This document shows positions 41,761 to 50,881 of a stretch of DNA of 64,000 nucleotides, piece after piece. A program made the position numbers and the translations under genes. The notes under the pieces were generated by a model that was not told the origin of the DNA, did no database searches, and saw only the letters and a program-made list of their open reading frames with translations. The stretch lies in assembly GCF_009497155.1 (NCBI RefSeq), contig NZ_WINI01000004.1, positions 310,001 through 374,000 on the forward strand, written 5' to 3'. Numbering within the stretch: the first letter of the stretch is position 1; every line of letters starts with the position of its first letter. Source of the stretch: Glaciimonas soli (GTDB lineage: Bacteria; Pseudomonadota; Gammaproteobacteria; Burkholderiales; Burkholderiaceae_D).

Positions 41761-43188
41761 TTATTTGGCATCTTCGATTAACTCTATATTTGGCAACGGC
41801 CACGAAGAATCCAGATAGGCTTCCGTTGGCGCGTAAAGACGGAAATAGGCGAACCAGGCGCGGCCGGGAATCGATGGAATCCAATTTTGCTCATGACCAG
41901 AAATCGCTGTCGGTCCCACATACAGATCAACCGAGCCGTCAGCATTTTTTTCCAGCTCAGGCATACGTGAGGATTTATCGCCAATACCTTGCTTATTATC
42001 GATCAGACAACGAGTCCGCGTGTCGTAGACAGTCAAAGACCAGAACTGTTTTGCTGGCTGATTCGGCGGGACGCGCAATTTGTAGGTTTTTGCGCCATCA
42101 AACCAATTACCGTGCTGATCATGATAGGAACCCAGATACGCTTGCCCCAGCCCCGCTACGCGACTCATCATGCCTTTGCTGGCAGTCACCGCTTCATAAA
42201 ACCATGCGGTACGCTGGTCGAGTTGCGTATTGTTTTCGTCTTCCTGATTTGGATCTTTCATTTCAAGGACATAGACCCAGTTGGCATCCGGCCGGTATTT
42301 GGCACCTTCGAAGCGCTTGTTGAACGAGAAATTCATTGCCATCAACTCGCCTACTTCAGCACCTTGCTGCAGTAATTCTTTCTGCCGGTTGTCCGGCGAA
42401 AATGGCTTGCCTTTTTCAATCCCGAGCGGAATCAGCATCGCCATCATCATCCGATCGCGTGCTTCAACTGGTTCTACCTGCAAGATGGAATTCAGACGCT
42501 CCCAATAAGCGAGGCCACGTGGCTGTCCCTGATTCCACGATTTGCCAGCAGGAGACAGCAGTTGTGCGGTTGATGGCTTTTCACGCTCGCTGAATGGGTA
42601 AATCGCCAGTTTGGCAATCAATGCCTTCGATTTTTGCGGATCTGGTTCAAGACTACGGACCCCGAACATGATATTGTTCATCGGCATCTGCACGACTTGA
42701 AAGCCCTCTGTCTGCGTTACTTTCTGACCTGGGCCTACCAGCAAATACTTCGCTCCCTGACCACGATCCGGTCCGGTTTCGCCCATGTCTGTCACACTAC
42801 GTTGCCAAAAATCACCGACACCTCCGGCCATCGGCCCGGCTGGAAAATCGATTACCAACGGCCCGGTGCGCAACAGATTGGCAAATGCCATGATATAAGG
42901 CGTAGTCGCATTGGCAGTCAAGATGCCGAGCTTGTCCCGATAATTATCATAGATCACCAGCTGTCCATCTTTCGCACCGAATACATTCTCATGCTGATGC
43001 TGCCATTCGGCGAACGAAACGATAGGCAGCGCCCACAAATAGGTTTGGCAGGCGCGTTGGAAATCCAATTCATCGAAGAGCTTTTTAGAATCGCCAGCAC
43101 CGGCCGGAAGGCCTTTTTCCAGCGTGATGCTGCCTATCCGTGTATCGATTTTCCCGCTGACCAATTTATCTTCAAGAGTGCTTGTCAT
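41761..43188 (-). CDS. DUF1254/DUF1214 protein, copy 1
   Basis: This 475-aa protein has the DUF1254 N-terminal half (YLWALPIVSFAEWQHQ, NATTPYIMAFANL, LVIDFPAGPMAGGVGDFW) and DUF1214 C-terminal half (FWSLTVYDTRTRCLIDN). The family's enzymatic role is not established; members are often next to sulfatases or lipases. There is no signal peptide. It is 28 bp downstream of a second family member. Confidence 0.85.
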   Translation of the reverse strand: MTSTLEDKLVSGKIDTRIGSITLEKGLPAGAGDSKKLFDELDFQRACQTYLWALPIVSFAEWQHQHENVFGAKDGQLVIYDNYRDKLGILTANATTPYIMAFANLLRTGPLVIDFPAGPMAGGVGDFWQRSVTDMGETGPDRGQGAKYLLVGPGQKVTQTEGFQVVQMPMNNIMFGVRSLEPDPQKSKALIAKLAIYPFSEREKPSTAQLLSPAGKSWNQGQPRGLAYWERLNSILQVEPVEARDRMMMAMLIPLGIEKGKPFSPDNRQKELLQQGAEVGELMAMNFSFNKRFEGAKYRPDANWVYVLEMKDPNQEDENNTQLDQRTAWFYEAVTASKGMMSRVAGLGQAYLGSYHDQHGNWFDGAKTYKLRVPPNQPAKQFWSLTVYDTRTRCLIDNKQGIGDKSSRMPELEKNADGSVDLYVGPTAISGHEQNWIPSIPGRAWFAYFRLYAPTEAYLDSSWPLPNIELIEDAK

Positions 43189-43216
43189 GATTCGAATCCT
43201 CTATGTGCAATACAGA

Positions 43217-44527
43217 TCAGCTTACGGCTGCAGGTGAAGGCAGCTTCCATGTACCGTTCATCGCCGCTTCGCTCGGCCCATAAACCCGGGCGACGAAACT
43301 ATATGAAGCGTCCGGTGCGGGAATCCAGTTGCTTTCCTTGTCTGTACCAGGCGAGGCGTGGCCGACGTAGATCGTCAGTCCGCCATCGGCGTTGTATTTC
43401 AAGCCCTGGGTCCGGTCGCCAATCGAATAGCGGTTGAGAGGATTGTCGTAGAGGAAGCGATCTGGCAACGTGTAGAGCGTGATCGACCAGAAGAACTTCG
43501 CTGGCGGTAACTGATCCTTGGAAAAAGTTACCTGTATCAGTTCACGGCCATTGCCGACAAACCCGCCGTACCAGGCTTCCGCCAGATCGTTGCCATATAA
43601 GCCCATGGCCGCGGCAACGGCGCGCGTCAGGTAATCCTCGCCCTGCGCTTCACGCGAACCGAACAGGCCGTTGGAGCCGTGCGTCACCGCAATTTTTTTC
43701 TCGATCTCTTCCTGCGCGTCTTTTACTCCCGCGTCGATGGCGGCGAGTACTGCAGGCTCAACCTGACTGGCATTCCATGCCGCGCCCGCGACAATGCCGA
43801 TTTTTTCCATACGCTGGCGCAAAACTACTTCGTTCGGATGCGGAGGCAGTGCGAGTCCCAACAGAAAGTTCAGGTAGCTAATGAAATCGTGGGAAGCAAC
43901 CTTGGCCTTGTCATATGGCGGGAAACTCAATACTGGCGCGGCAGGCGGCGCCGGTTTCTTTTGAAACGCGCTCAACGGCCTGAGTTTGAAGCCGGCCTGC
44001 ACCTGTTTAACGTTATCGATATCCTGCGGGCCGTTCAACTGCGTACGTCCCAGTATCCCGACAATCTCCGTCTCGCTCTTGAATACTTTCTTGATGCCGC
44101 CTGGCACATCACCCTGCCACTGAGGCCCGACGATCAGATAGTCGCCGGCATCGTTACCGGTAGAACGCGAACCGATGTAAGCACAGTTATAGGTAAAAAG
44201 ATCGATGAACTGCAGCACGTAATAGCGATCGGATGGCACAGCCGGAACGCTGACGACAATCGGTTCGGCACGCAAGTCCAGCCACACCCAGGAATAAGGT
44301 GTGTCGTTGTTCGGTGTGACTACATCGTGGTTCGCCGGCGAGAAGAGTTGCGCGTAGTGCCGGAATTTGTTGAATCCACCGACATAACTCGGTGAGTCCT
44401 TGACAACCGCCTGCGGATACCATGTGTTGTAGTTTTCCATCATGGCGAATGCATAGACGTACGCTTCTTTGGCGATAGCTCTGGCGTCATCTGGTGCGAC
44501 GTCTATCTTTGCTTGAGGTTGATTCAT
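43217..44527 (-). CDS. DUF1254/DUF1214 protein, copy 2
   Basis: This 436-aa relative of the following gene shares the same two-domain layout (YVYAFAMMENYNTWYP, NNDTPYSWVWLDLRAEPIVVSVP, FFWSITLYTLPDRFLYDN). Identity between the two is low enough to suggest old divergence. No signal peptide was seen. It is upstream of copy 1 and downstream of the sulfatase terminator. Confidence 0.85.
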   Translation of the reverse strand: MNQPQAKIDVAPDDARAIAKEAYVYAFAMMENYNTWYPQAVVKDSPSYVGGFNKFRHYAQLFSPANHDVVTPNNDTPYSWVWLDLRAEPIVVSVPAVPSDRYYVLQFIDLFTYNCAYIGSRSTGNDAGDYLIVGPQWQGDVPGGIKKVFKSETEIVGILGRTQLNGPQDIDNVKQVQAGFKLRPLSAFQKKPAPPAAPVLSFPPYDKAKVASHDFISYLNFLLGLALPPHPNEVVLRQRMEKIGIVAGAAWNASQVEPAVLAAIDAGVKDAQEEIEKKIAVTHGSNGLFGSREAQGEDYLTRAVAAAMGLYGNDLAEAWYGGFVGNGRELIQVTFSKDQLPPAKFFWSITLYTLPDRFLYDNPLNRYSIGDRTQGLKYNADGGLTIYVGHASPGTDKESNWIPAPDASYSFVARVYGPSEAAMNGTWKLPSPAAVS

Positions 44528-44611
44528 GATGTCCCTTAGATAACGACTATGCAGTAGCGCCAGCTGAAAATTGGCGTATTAAATTGACCCATAGCTACTT
44601 CCATATACAAG

Positions 44612-44645
44612 CAAAAAAACGGGCGCAAGAAAAACTGCGCCCGTT
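44612..44645 (-). terminator. Rho-independent terminator of the sulfatase gene
   Basis: ACGGGCGCA/TGCGCCCGT (9 bp) with an 8-base loop; on the minus strand it is followed by seven T. It lies 10 bp past the sulfatase stop. Confidence 0.9.
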
Positions 44646-44654
44646 GCTTTTCAA

Positions 44655-46205
44655 TCAGCGACCTGCATTAGAAGCTTCAGACATTTTTGTCAAAGCATCG
44701 TCAATCGTGAAGCTGCCTGGCTTTTGACGCGGTGGAAAATCTTTGAATGTGGCTGCGAATTTATCCGCCAGTGCGTAAGCGCCGAACAGTATGTAGGCGT
44801 GATAAAGCATCCATTCATAATAGCTATTCGACGTGATGTCGGCCCGTTCGTACGGATCGGTGCGCAAGTTGAATAACTTTGGCAAGCGCAAAGGCGTAAA
44901 AGGTTCAGCCCAGATTTGCAACGTCCCTTTGCAACGCTGTTCCATGAAGACGACCTTCCAGTTGTCATATCGCAGACCCAGCACATCGCCATCGTCACTA
45001 AAGTAAAAGAAGAATTGGCGCGGACTTTTCTTTTCCAGGCCCGTCAGATAGGGCACCAGATTGTAGCCATCGATATGCACTTTGAACTTCTGTCCATCGG
45101 CCTCGTGCCCAACTAGCAGCTTTTCCTTGACGTCAGGATCGCCGGCAATTGCCAGGAAAGTAGGAAGCCAGTCATGATGTTGGACCATCTCGTTGCAAAC
45201 GGAACCAGCCTTGATCTTGTTCGGCCAGCGTACCAGCATCGGCACCCGGAAAGCACCTTCCCAATTGGTATCCTTCTCACTGCGGAATGGTGTCATACCG
45301 CAATCTGGCCAACTGTTCATGTGCGGACCGTTGTCGGTGGAATACATGACAACGGTATCTTCTGTGATACCAAGCTCATCAAGGTAGTCCAGCATTTCAC
45401 CGACATTCTTGTCATGATCGATCATGGTGTCGTGATACGGCGACTGCCAACGCCCGGACTGGCCGAGGCTTTCTTTTTTTGTATGTGTGAAGAGATGCAT
45501 GTGCGACGTGTTGAGCCAGACAAAAAAAGGCTTGTCAGCATCGTGCTGTGTTTTGATGAATTTCTTGGAAGCGGCGACGAATTCATCATCGCAGGTCTCC
45601 ATTCTTTTTGTAGTCAGTGGTCCGGTATCGGTAATTTTTTGCTTGCCGACACGACCCCAGCGCGGCTCAACGGTTGCGTCATCTTCTTCTTGCGCCCAAC
45701 TATGCATAACACCGCGCGGTCTGATGGATTTCACTAAACCTGGAAAATCTTTTTCCGGATAGTAATCGTACATTTCCGGCTCTTCTTCAGCATTCAGATG
45801 ATAGAGATTACCGAAAAATTCATCGAAGCCGTGAACAGTCGGAAGAAACTTGTTCAAATCGCCTAAATGGTTCTTACCGAACTGACCGGTGGCATAACCC
45901 TGTTTCTTGAGCAGCTGGGCAATCGTGACATCCTCCGCCTGCAGACCGACCGTCGCACCCGGTATGCCGACTTTGGTCATGCCGGTGCGATAACCGCATT
46001 GCCCGGTAATGAAAGAGGCACGACCGGCCGTGCAACTCTGTTCGCCGTAAGAATCAGTGAACAGCATGCCTTCATGTGCAAGCCGGTCGATGTTTGGCGT
46101 TTGATATCCCATCAGTCCGCGTGAATAACAGCTTAAATTTGAAATCCCGATATCATCGCCCCAGATGACCAGAATATTCGGCTGTTTTGTGCTCGTCTTT
46201 GCCAT
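44655..46205 (-). CDS. Arylsulfatase-type sulfatase
   Basis: This 516-aa protein starts PNILVIWGDDIG, where the Asp pair binds calcium. Cys58 lies in CTAGR at 58-62, the position oxidised to formylglycine, with SYGEQSCTAGRASFITG as the signature. STDNGPH near residue 295 supplies further metal ligands. There is no clear signal peptide, so it is probably cytosolic. It hydrolyses a sulfate ester of unknown substrate. The FGE, SulP and DUF1254 genes downstream form its functional neighbourhood. Confidence 0.92.
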   Translation of the reverse strand: MAKTSTKQPNILVIWGDDIGISNLSCYSRGLMGYQTPNIDRLAHEGMLFTDSYGEQSCTAGRASFITGQCGYRTGMTKVGIPGATVGLQAEDVTIAQLLKKQGYATGQFGKNHLGDLNKFLPTVHGFDEFFGNLYHLNAEEEPEMYDYYPEKDFPGLVKSIRPRGVMHSWAQEEDDATVEPRWGRVGKQKITDTGPLTTKRMETCDDEFVAASKKFIKTQHDADKPFFVWLNTSHMHLFTHTKKESLGQSGRWQSPYHDTMIDHDKNVGEMLDYLDELGITEDTVVMYSTDNGPHMNSWPDCGMTPFRSEKDTNWEGAFRVPMLVRWPNKIKAGSVCNEMVQHHDWLPTFLAIAGDPDVKEKLLVGHEADGQKFKVHIDGYNLVPYLTGLEKKSPRQFFFYFSDDGDVLGLRYDNWKVVFMEQRCKGTLQIWAEPFTPLRLPKLFNLRTDPYERADITSNSYYEWMLYHAYILFGAYALADKFAATFKDFPPRQKPGSFTIDDALTKMSEASNAGR

Positions 46206-46350
46206 GTCAATTCCTTTACAATTATCAAAAAGTCGATCTACACATTTTAAAAACCAAGGTCAGGCTCAGACCTCTTCCATTTCCCCGTTTCCTGCTCATA
46301 GCAACAGAGCCGGTCGAGATCACTACAAAAAATTCAATCTCATCGTCCGA

Positions 46351-46872
46351 TCAGATTCCGTGAAATAAAACAACCAGAAATGCACAGGCTCCGATCATGA
46401 TCAAACAAATCGCCACGCCCATAATCGGCGTTTCGATCGGAGCCTTGGCGGAACCTGCCAAAGGAATAAAATCCTTATTCCACAGGTACTGAGAAAAAGC
46501 CCGGTATTGCCACAACGCGACGAATAGTGACAAGACGCCTGCAGCAATCAACGCGAGCCCCAGATAGCGCGGCATTGTTGGATGCAACATCGTGCTATTG
46601 TCTGGACCGCCATAGGTATTTCTGAAAAACTGCACGATGGTGAAACCGAAGCCAATCAATGCCGTTGACGTTCTCACCCATGACATCAACGTGCGCTCCA
46701 GGCTCATGCGTGTGCGCAACCAGGAAAAATGACTTTCTGCAGTGGGTCTGACGTCGAACTTGCCATCTGACCTTCCGGAGCCGAGAAACCGGTCATGCAA
46801 TCTGGCAAAGAACCCCGGCTTTTCAGGGAGAACATCGATCCCCGTATGATTTTCACTACGATCCCGATCCAT
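46351..46872 (-). CDS. DUF202 (YidH-like) membrane protein
   Basis: This 173-aa protein has a 50-residue soluble N-terminus, then TRMSLERTLMSWVRTSTALIGFGFTIVQFF, the DUF202 signature, and three membrane helices in all. It is an inner-membrane protein of unknown role, common near sulfatase/SulP loci. It is 33 bp downstream of another membrane protein gene. Confidence 0.85.
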   Translation of the reverse strand: MDRDRSENHTGIDVLPEKPGFFARLHDRFLGSGRSDGKFDVRPTAESHFSWLRTRMSLERTLMSWVRTSTALIGFGFTIVQFFRNTYGGPDNSTMLHPTMPRYLGLALIAAGVLSLFVALWQYRAFSQYLWNKDFIPLAGSAKAPIETPIMGVAICLIMIGACAFLVVLFHGI

Positions 46873-46904
46873 TTTTGTTTAACCTTTCATTTTGATGTCG
46901 TCAT

Positions 46905-48155
46905 CTAAAACAACAGGCCAGTCAGCTTGTTAACGATTACTTCGAACGGTGCCGCCATCAGGGCAACCGGCAAAAAAGGGAGTAAGGTCGCGACGGCAAG
47001 CATGATGATGCTTTTAGGATGTAGCGGAAGTAGCCACATGGCATAGGCGCGATCCACCACTTGAAACAGATCGGTGGCGGAAGAAAAGTCCGGCCGTTCC
47101 AGTACTGTCTCATCCAGCGGTGCATCGTGAGCGAACCATTTGCGCTCAAACTGAATGCCGAATTTATCTGCCAGCGCGCCGTATTCCAGCGTGCCGCGGC
47201 GCCATGCTTTGACCAAATGATTGAGAAAAAACAGCAACGGCGCGTTGAAAAACACCACAACGCCAACGGTGAAAATGATGACAAAAATATGATACGAAGT
47301 AACCGGTGCACCGGCGTAAATTTCGCTGGCGACCCTGCCGGCGGCAAGTGCCCCGAGCGCAGTCGCCAAGACGGTAAATGCCTGTGATGAGTAACCGATA
47401 AAGCGCAAACCGCCAGCGCCGTCCGGATGCATAGGCACCAGACGCAAGTTCAGACGCGACATAGCCCACACAAAGCGCGTCCAAAGGCAAAATCGCCATA
47501 ACCAGGCTAACTGCAAAGCAACCAGAATCGGCATACTCACCAGCAATCCCCACCAACCCGCTGGCGACGGTGTTGTTGTAGCTGTGTTTTCTGCCAGCAG
47601 CCACGCTGGTATGGCTTTGGCAGACAAACTATGAAAAGCAAATGCAACGACTAAGTAGGCAATAACAATGACGGCAATCTCGGCCCACACTGCGTTAAGT
47701 AATCGACGTGTGGAAGTGATGACAGAGAAAAAACGTGCCTGATCTGCATCTGCGATGAGACCCGCATCGAGAAAATTAAAAGCCAGGGCATTCATGCGCG
47801 GCACGCATACTCCATCGGCAATAATGAACAGCGGAACGACGGCCAGATAGCGCACGTGCGCGCCGAAATCCGGCAGAAACGTCTTATCGGTGTCATGACC
47901 CGTTATGAAGTACAAAATGGCCAATGGCAGCCAGCACACGACCATCGCTAATAGTGCGCGCCTCACCACGTTGGATCGGCCAGGGCTGATCAGCCCTAAC
48001 AGCGACTGTATCCGGTACAGCGGCCCGCCATCAAAAACCGTGCGATCCGATGCCGCGTGTTCGGATTTGAATTCATTACTGTTACCGGTATCAAGCTGCT
48101 CGTTGTGCTGCACTTGATCAGACCTCGAACGATCGCTATCACTGCGAGCGGACAT
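46905..48155 (-). CDS. Multi-pass membrane protein
   Basis: The open frame extends to 48365, but the first 70 codons look non-coding; ATG 48155 (MSARSDSD) is taken as start with no strong ribosome site, so the start is uncertain. The product of about 416 aa has six or seven membrane helices, an RRLLNAVWAE segment and HPDGAGGLRFIGYSS. I do not recognise a named family. It is probably co-transcribed with the DUF202 gene. Confidence 0.65.
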   Translation of the reverse strand: MSARSDSDRSRSDQVQHNEQLDTGNSNEFKSEHAASDRTVFDGGPLYRIQSLLGLISPGRSNVVRRALLAMVVCWLPLAILYFITGHDTDKTFLPDFGAHVRYLAVVPLFIIADGVCVPRMNALAFNFLDAGLIADADQARFFSVITSTRRLLNAVWAEIAVIVIAYLVVAFAFHSLSAKAIPAWLLAENTATTTPSPAGWWGLLVSMPILVALQLAWLWRFCLWTRFVWAMSRLNLRLVPMHPDGAGGLRFIGYSSQAFTVLATALGALAAGRVASEIYAGAPVTSYHIFVIIFTVGVVVFFNAPLLFFLNHLVKAWRRGTLEYGALADKFGIQFERKWFAHDAPLDETVLERPDFSSATDLFQVVDRAYAMWLLPLHPKSIIMLAVATLLPFLPVALMAAPFEVIVNKLTGLLF

Positions 48156-48553
48156 CAGTGCTAACGTCGCAATGTTTTTCTTCCCTGCGTTTATAAAATT
48201 GAGGAGATTCAAGCCACGCAAGGTCAAACCCGTGGTCGACATGTTAATCGTCGCCGAGCTATCCAGATTACCTTCCCAACAGTACTTTCGGTTCATCGGA
48301 TTACGCATGTCGTCTCTCGTTGCCATATGCCGACTCAATGAAAAGTCGACTGGATATGCCCGCATGGATTTTGAAACTCAACGGTGTCGGCAAAAAATAT
48401 GCCGTTCATATACCGTTAAAGTTTTTCTATCATCGTGCAAGCCCGCATGGAAAGAAATCGGACCTTGGTGAGTACCAACATTGTCCTTTGGTGCATTTGA
48501 TTTGCGACGCGAAGTTACATGACAAACAATTGGAAACAGCGATAGCGAAGCCT

Positions 48554-48664
48554 TCTCTCGTAAATGGGAGAAAGGTTGGGATGACGGTGCTTGCCAAGAC
48601 CTGTAATATGAATAATTACGGCAGCCCGCAACTACCTACCCCTCTCCTGTTCACGGGAGAGAGG
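48554..48664. repeat. Pair of degenerate CCTCTCC...GGAGAGG hairpin repeats
   Basis: CCTTCTC...GAGAAAGG (about 48552-48575) followed by TTGGGATGACGG, and CTCTCC...GGAGAG (48642-48661), resemble the common intergenic repeat of the form CCCTCTCC...GGAGAGGG. The 48366-48712 stretch has no other supported feature; its one plus-strand frame appears spurious. Confidence 0.5.
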
Positions 48665-48712
48665 ACGTAGCGATGTTGATACATAAAATTCAGATGAATT
48701 CTACGATTAGGT

Positions 48713-49351
48713 TTATTGCAGCTTCGCAGTTTCGACTGATAAGGCTTCACCTTCTGTCACCACAACTTCTACCTGATCGCCCTTGTTGACATGGGTCAGC
48801 AATGACAGATCATGTACTTGCAACGTCCGCGAACCGTTTACGCCGCGCAAAGTGACAGTACCCGTCTTGTGGTTCACCGCAGTGACATTGGCTATGATGC
48901 GGGTCTCGTGGGTAGCAACGATGCCGGGCTTATCGCCCGGTTGTGCAACGTGGGTGGCATCAGATTCCGTACGTTCACGAATACCGTTATGACCAGCTAT
49001 TTTTTTCAGGTTCAGTACGACGGCCTCTGCTTGTCGATACACGACTTGATCGCCGGTCTTGATCTGGTCAAAATTTTTCACAACATCACTGGCCAGAACG
49101 ACAACCTCTTCACCGTTTGGACGTTTAATCGTGAATTCACGTGTAGCAGGATTAACGTTCGTAATCGTGCCACGTGCAACAACCGCACCGGCCGCCCCAA
49201 CCGAACCGGCTTTTCTAGCCACTACCACACCACCATCAACTGACGGTTTTGCGAGCGGCGCAGCATTTTGTGTTGCATCTTGTGCCGCAACCGAACCACT
49301 CACGATTAACGTTAAAGCGGCAAATGACATCCCAGCAATTTTTGTAAACAT
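48713..49351 (-). CDS. Secreted protein with repeated beta-domain
   Basis: ATG 49351 follows AAAGGGA. The 212-aa product has a signal peptide ending VAAQ-DAT. Two similar segments (TITNVNPATREFTIKRPNGEE and ANVTAVNHKTGTVTLRGVNGS) suggest a duplicated OB-like fold. It is probably periplasmic. No further function can be read. Confidence 0.65.
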   Translation of the reverse strand: MFTKIAGMSFAALTLIVSGSVAAQDATQNAAPLAKPSVDGGVVVARKAGSVGAAGAVVARGTITNVNPATREFTIKRPNGEEVVVLASDVVKNFDQIKTGDQVVYRQAEAVVLNLKKIAGHNGIRERTESDATHVAQPGDKPGIVATHETRIIANVTAVNHKTGTVTLRGVNGSRTLQVHDLSLLTHVNKGDQVEVVVTEGEALSVETAKLQ

Positions 49352-49397
49352 GGTGAAATTCCCTTTACTGTTGAAAAAACATACGTACGGGTCACAC

Positions 49398-49751
49398 TTA
49401 TTTGCGATCCCATTTCCACTTACCATCAACCTTGCAAAACACCACATCCGTAGTGTTGTTCAAGCCTTTATGATGATTTTCGATACGCGCCTTGCGGCAA
49501 TCTGCACGTCCTGCAGGATCTTTTGAAGGAATGATGGTGCCGCCGTTTTGCGCTGCGGCGTTTTCCCATGTAACCGGCGCACCGTCTGCGCTATTTTCCA
49601 GTGCGTCGTGCACGGCTTTTGCCAGCAGTTTCATATCCGTCTTGGTAAATTTTTCGGCAGGAGTGTTGCTCAACCAGCCAAGATTGGACTGTGCTTCTGC
49701 CAACATCGTGGCGCTAGCCAATAACAGCATTGCGATGAGTGTTTTTTTCAT
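49398..49751 (-). CDS. Small secreted protein, surface-antigen-like
   Basis: ATG 49751 is placed 6 bases after AAAGGAG. The 117-aa product has a signal peptide ending LAEA. The C-terminal part ADCRKARIENHHKGLNNTTDVVFCKVDGKWKW, with two Cys and a final W, resembles the C-terminal domain of RT0821/Lpp0805-type surface proteins. It lies upstream of the previous gene on the same strand. Confidence 0.6.
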   Translation of the reverse strand: MKKTLIAMLLLASATMLAEAQSNLGWLSNTPAEKFTKTDMKLLAKAVHDALENSADGAPVTWENAAAQNGGTIIPSKDPAGRADCRKARIENHHKGLNNTTDVVFCKVDGKWKWDRK

Positions 49752-49900
49752 GTTCATCTCCTTTAAAAAAGGCAATATTCAAATTCGACATCAAGTCGAT
49801 ACCAATTCCCACGTACGTACTGCTGAGCTCAACTCTAGCAAAATCACGTGGAAAGTGGCAATGAATGCAATATCAATAGTGATTGCAAACAACTCAACTA

Positions 49901-50707
49901 TTATTTTGGAAAAATCAACGTGACCTGAAAACGGAAGTACCAATCCGGCGCATCGCTTGGTTTAACTGCGTTATAGCCCACACCGGCACTAAAATTCAAC
50001 GGCACAAAATTCTTCGGTTTGGTCAACACGGAGAGTGCTGCGCCGATTGGGACTGTCCAGCGCTCGCCGGATTGATGTTCTGTCCAGTCACCAGTCACGG
50101 TGCCGATGTAGCCGAGGCTATATTTAGGGTTGATGCGATAGCTGATAATTGGTTGCAGAGAAAAATAATTGACGTTTTTGCGTTGACCGTCACCGGCGAA
50201 GGACCACACTTGCGTCACCAGGCCGCCAACCGTCCATTTTGCGGTTTCCTGTAACGCCAGAAAAGCCGGTCCGGCCTGCCATTTTCCCTGACCGAGCCTG
50301 TCATCGGTTGCCGTGGGCATAACGAAAATTGGGCCAAAGCCCCAGATCAGGCCGCCCTTTTTTGTTGGTGTCGGCGCAAAAAAACCTTCATAGGTAATGT
50401 CGCCAAGACCGGTAACTCTATCCTGACCCGGCACATGACCAGGATCGGAAGAAATAGGAAGGATGGCTCGGTTGATCAGTGACCAGCCGCCGCCCAGATT
50501 CATGGGATAGACCGGTTGAATGTTGAGCGTCTGTCTTGGTGTTTCTTGCGAGCCAGCGTTGTTATAGGTGGTCCACTGGAACGGCACCGAAATCAAATCC
50601 GCGACCGGATTGGCCAGCTTTGCCTGCAGATCTTCGTCGGCAAACGCTATGCTCGTGCCAGCAGAATAAATGACGGCAATTTGAAAACATAATCTGACTA
50701 TGCGCAT
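49901..50707 (-). CDS. Outer-membrane transporter-like protein
   Basis: ATG 50707 was preferred for its upstream GGG; ATG 50719 adds four residues. The 268-aa product has a signal peptide ending AFA-DED. The rest is beta-strand with LINRAILPI, GLGDITYEGFFAP, GFGPIFVMPTATDDRLG, a layout shared by neutral-zinc/transporter-type and MetA-pathway-type outer-membrane channels. It ends FRFQVTLIFPK. Confidence 0.7.
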   Translation of the reverse strand: MRIVRLCFQIAVIYSAGTSIAFADEDLQAKLANPVADLISVPFQWTTYNNAGSQETPRQTLNIQPVYPMNLGGGWSLINRAILPISSDPGHVPGQDRVTGLGDITYEGFFAPTPTKKGGLIWGFGPIFVMPTATDDRLGQGKWQAGPAFLALQETAKWTVGGLVTQVWSFAGDGQRKNVNYFSLQPIISYRINPKYSLGYIGTVTGDWTEHQSGERWTVPIGAALSVLTKPKNFVPLNFSAGVGYNAVKPSDAPDWYFRFQVTLIFPK

Positions 50708-50881
50708 AGCGTTACCCATAAAAAAATTAAAATGGCTTTTCTTGACGAAATGCCTGGCCTTCGTTCGTCATGTTGCAATCATGAATACACGTTGCACATT
50801 TGAAAATTGGTTCATGGTGCAGATCCATGTGCCCCTTAAGGCAATGCGCGCCAAAGCAATGCACAAACTTGCATCACTGCT

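Noticed and set aside
48320-48670. 116-codon plus-strand frame
   Set aside because: It covers degenerate hairpin repeats and the antisense of the neighbouring gene's weak N-terminus; no motif or ribosome site.
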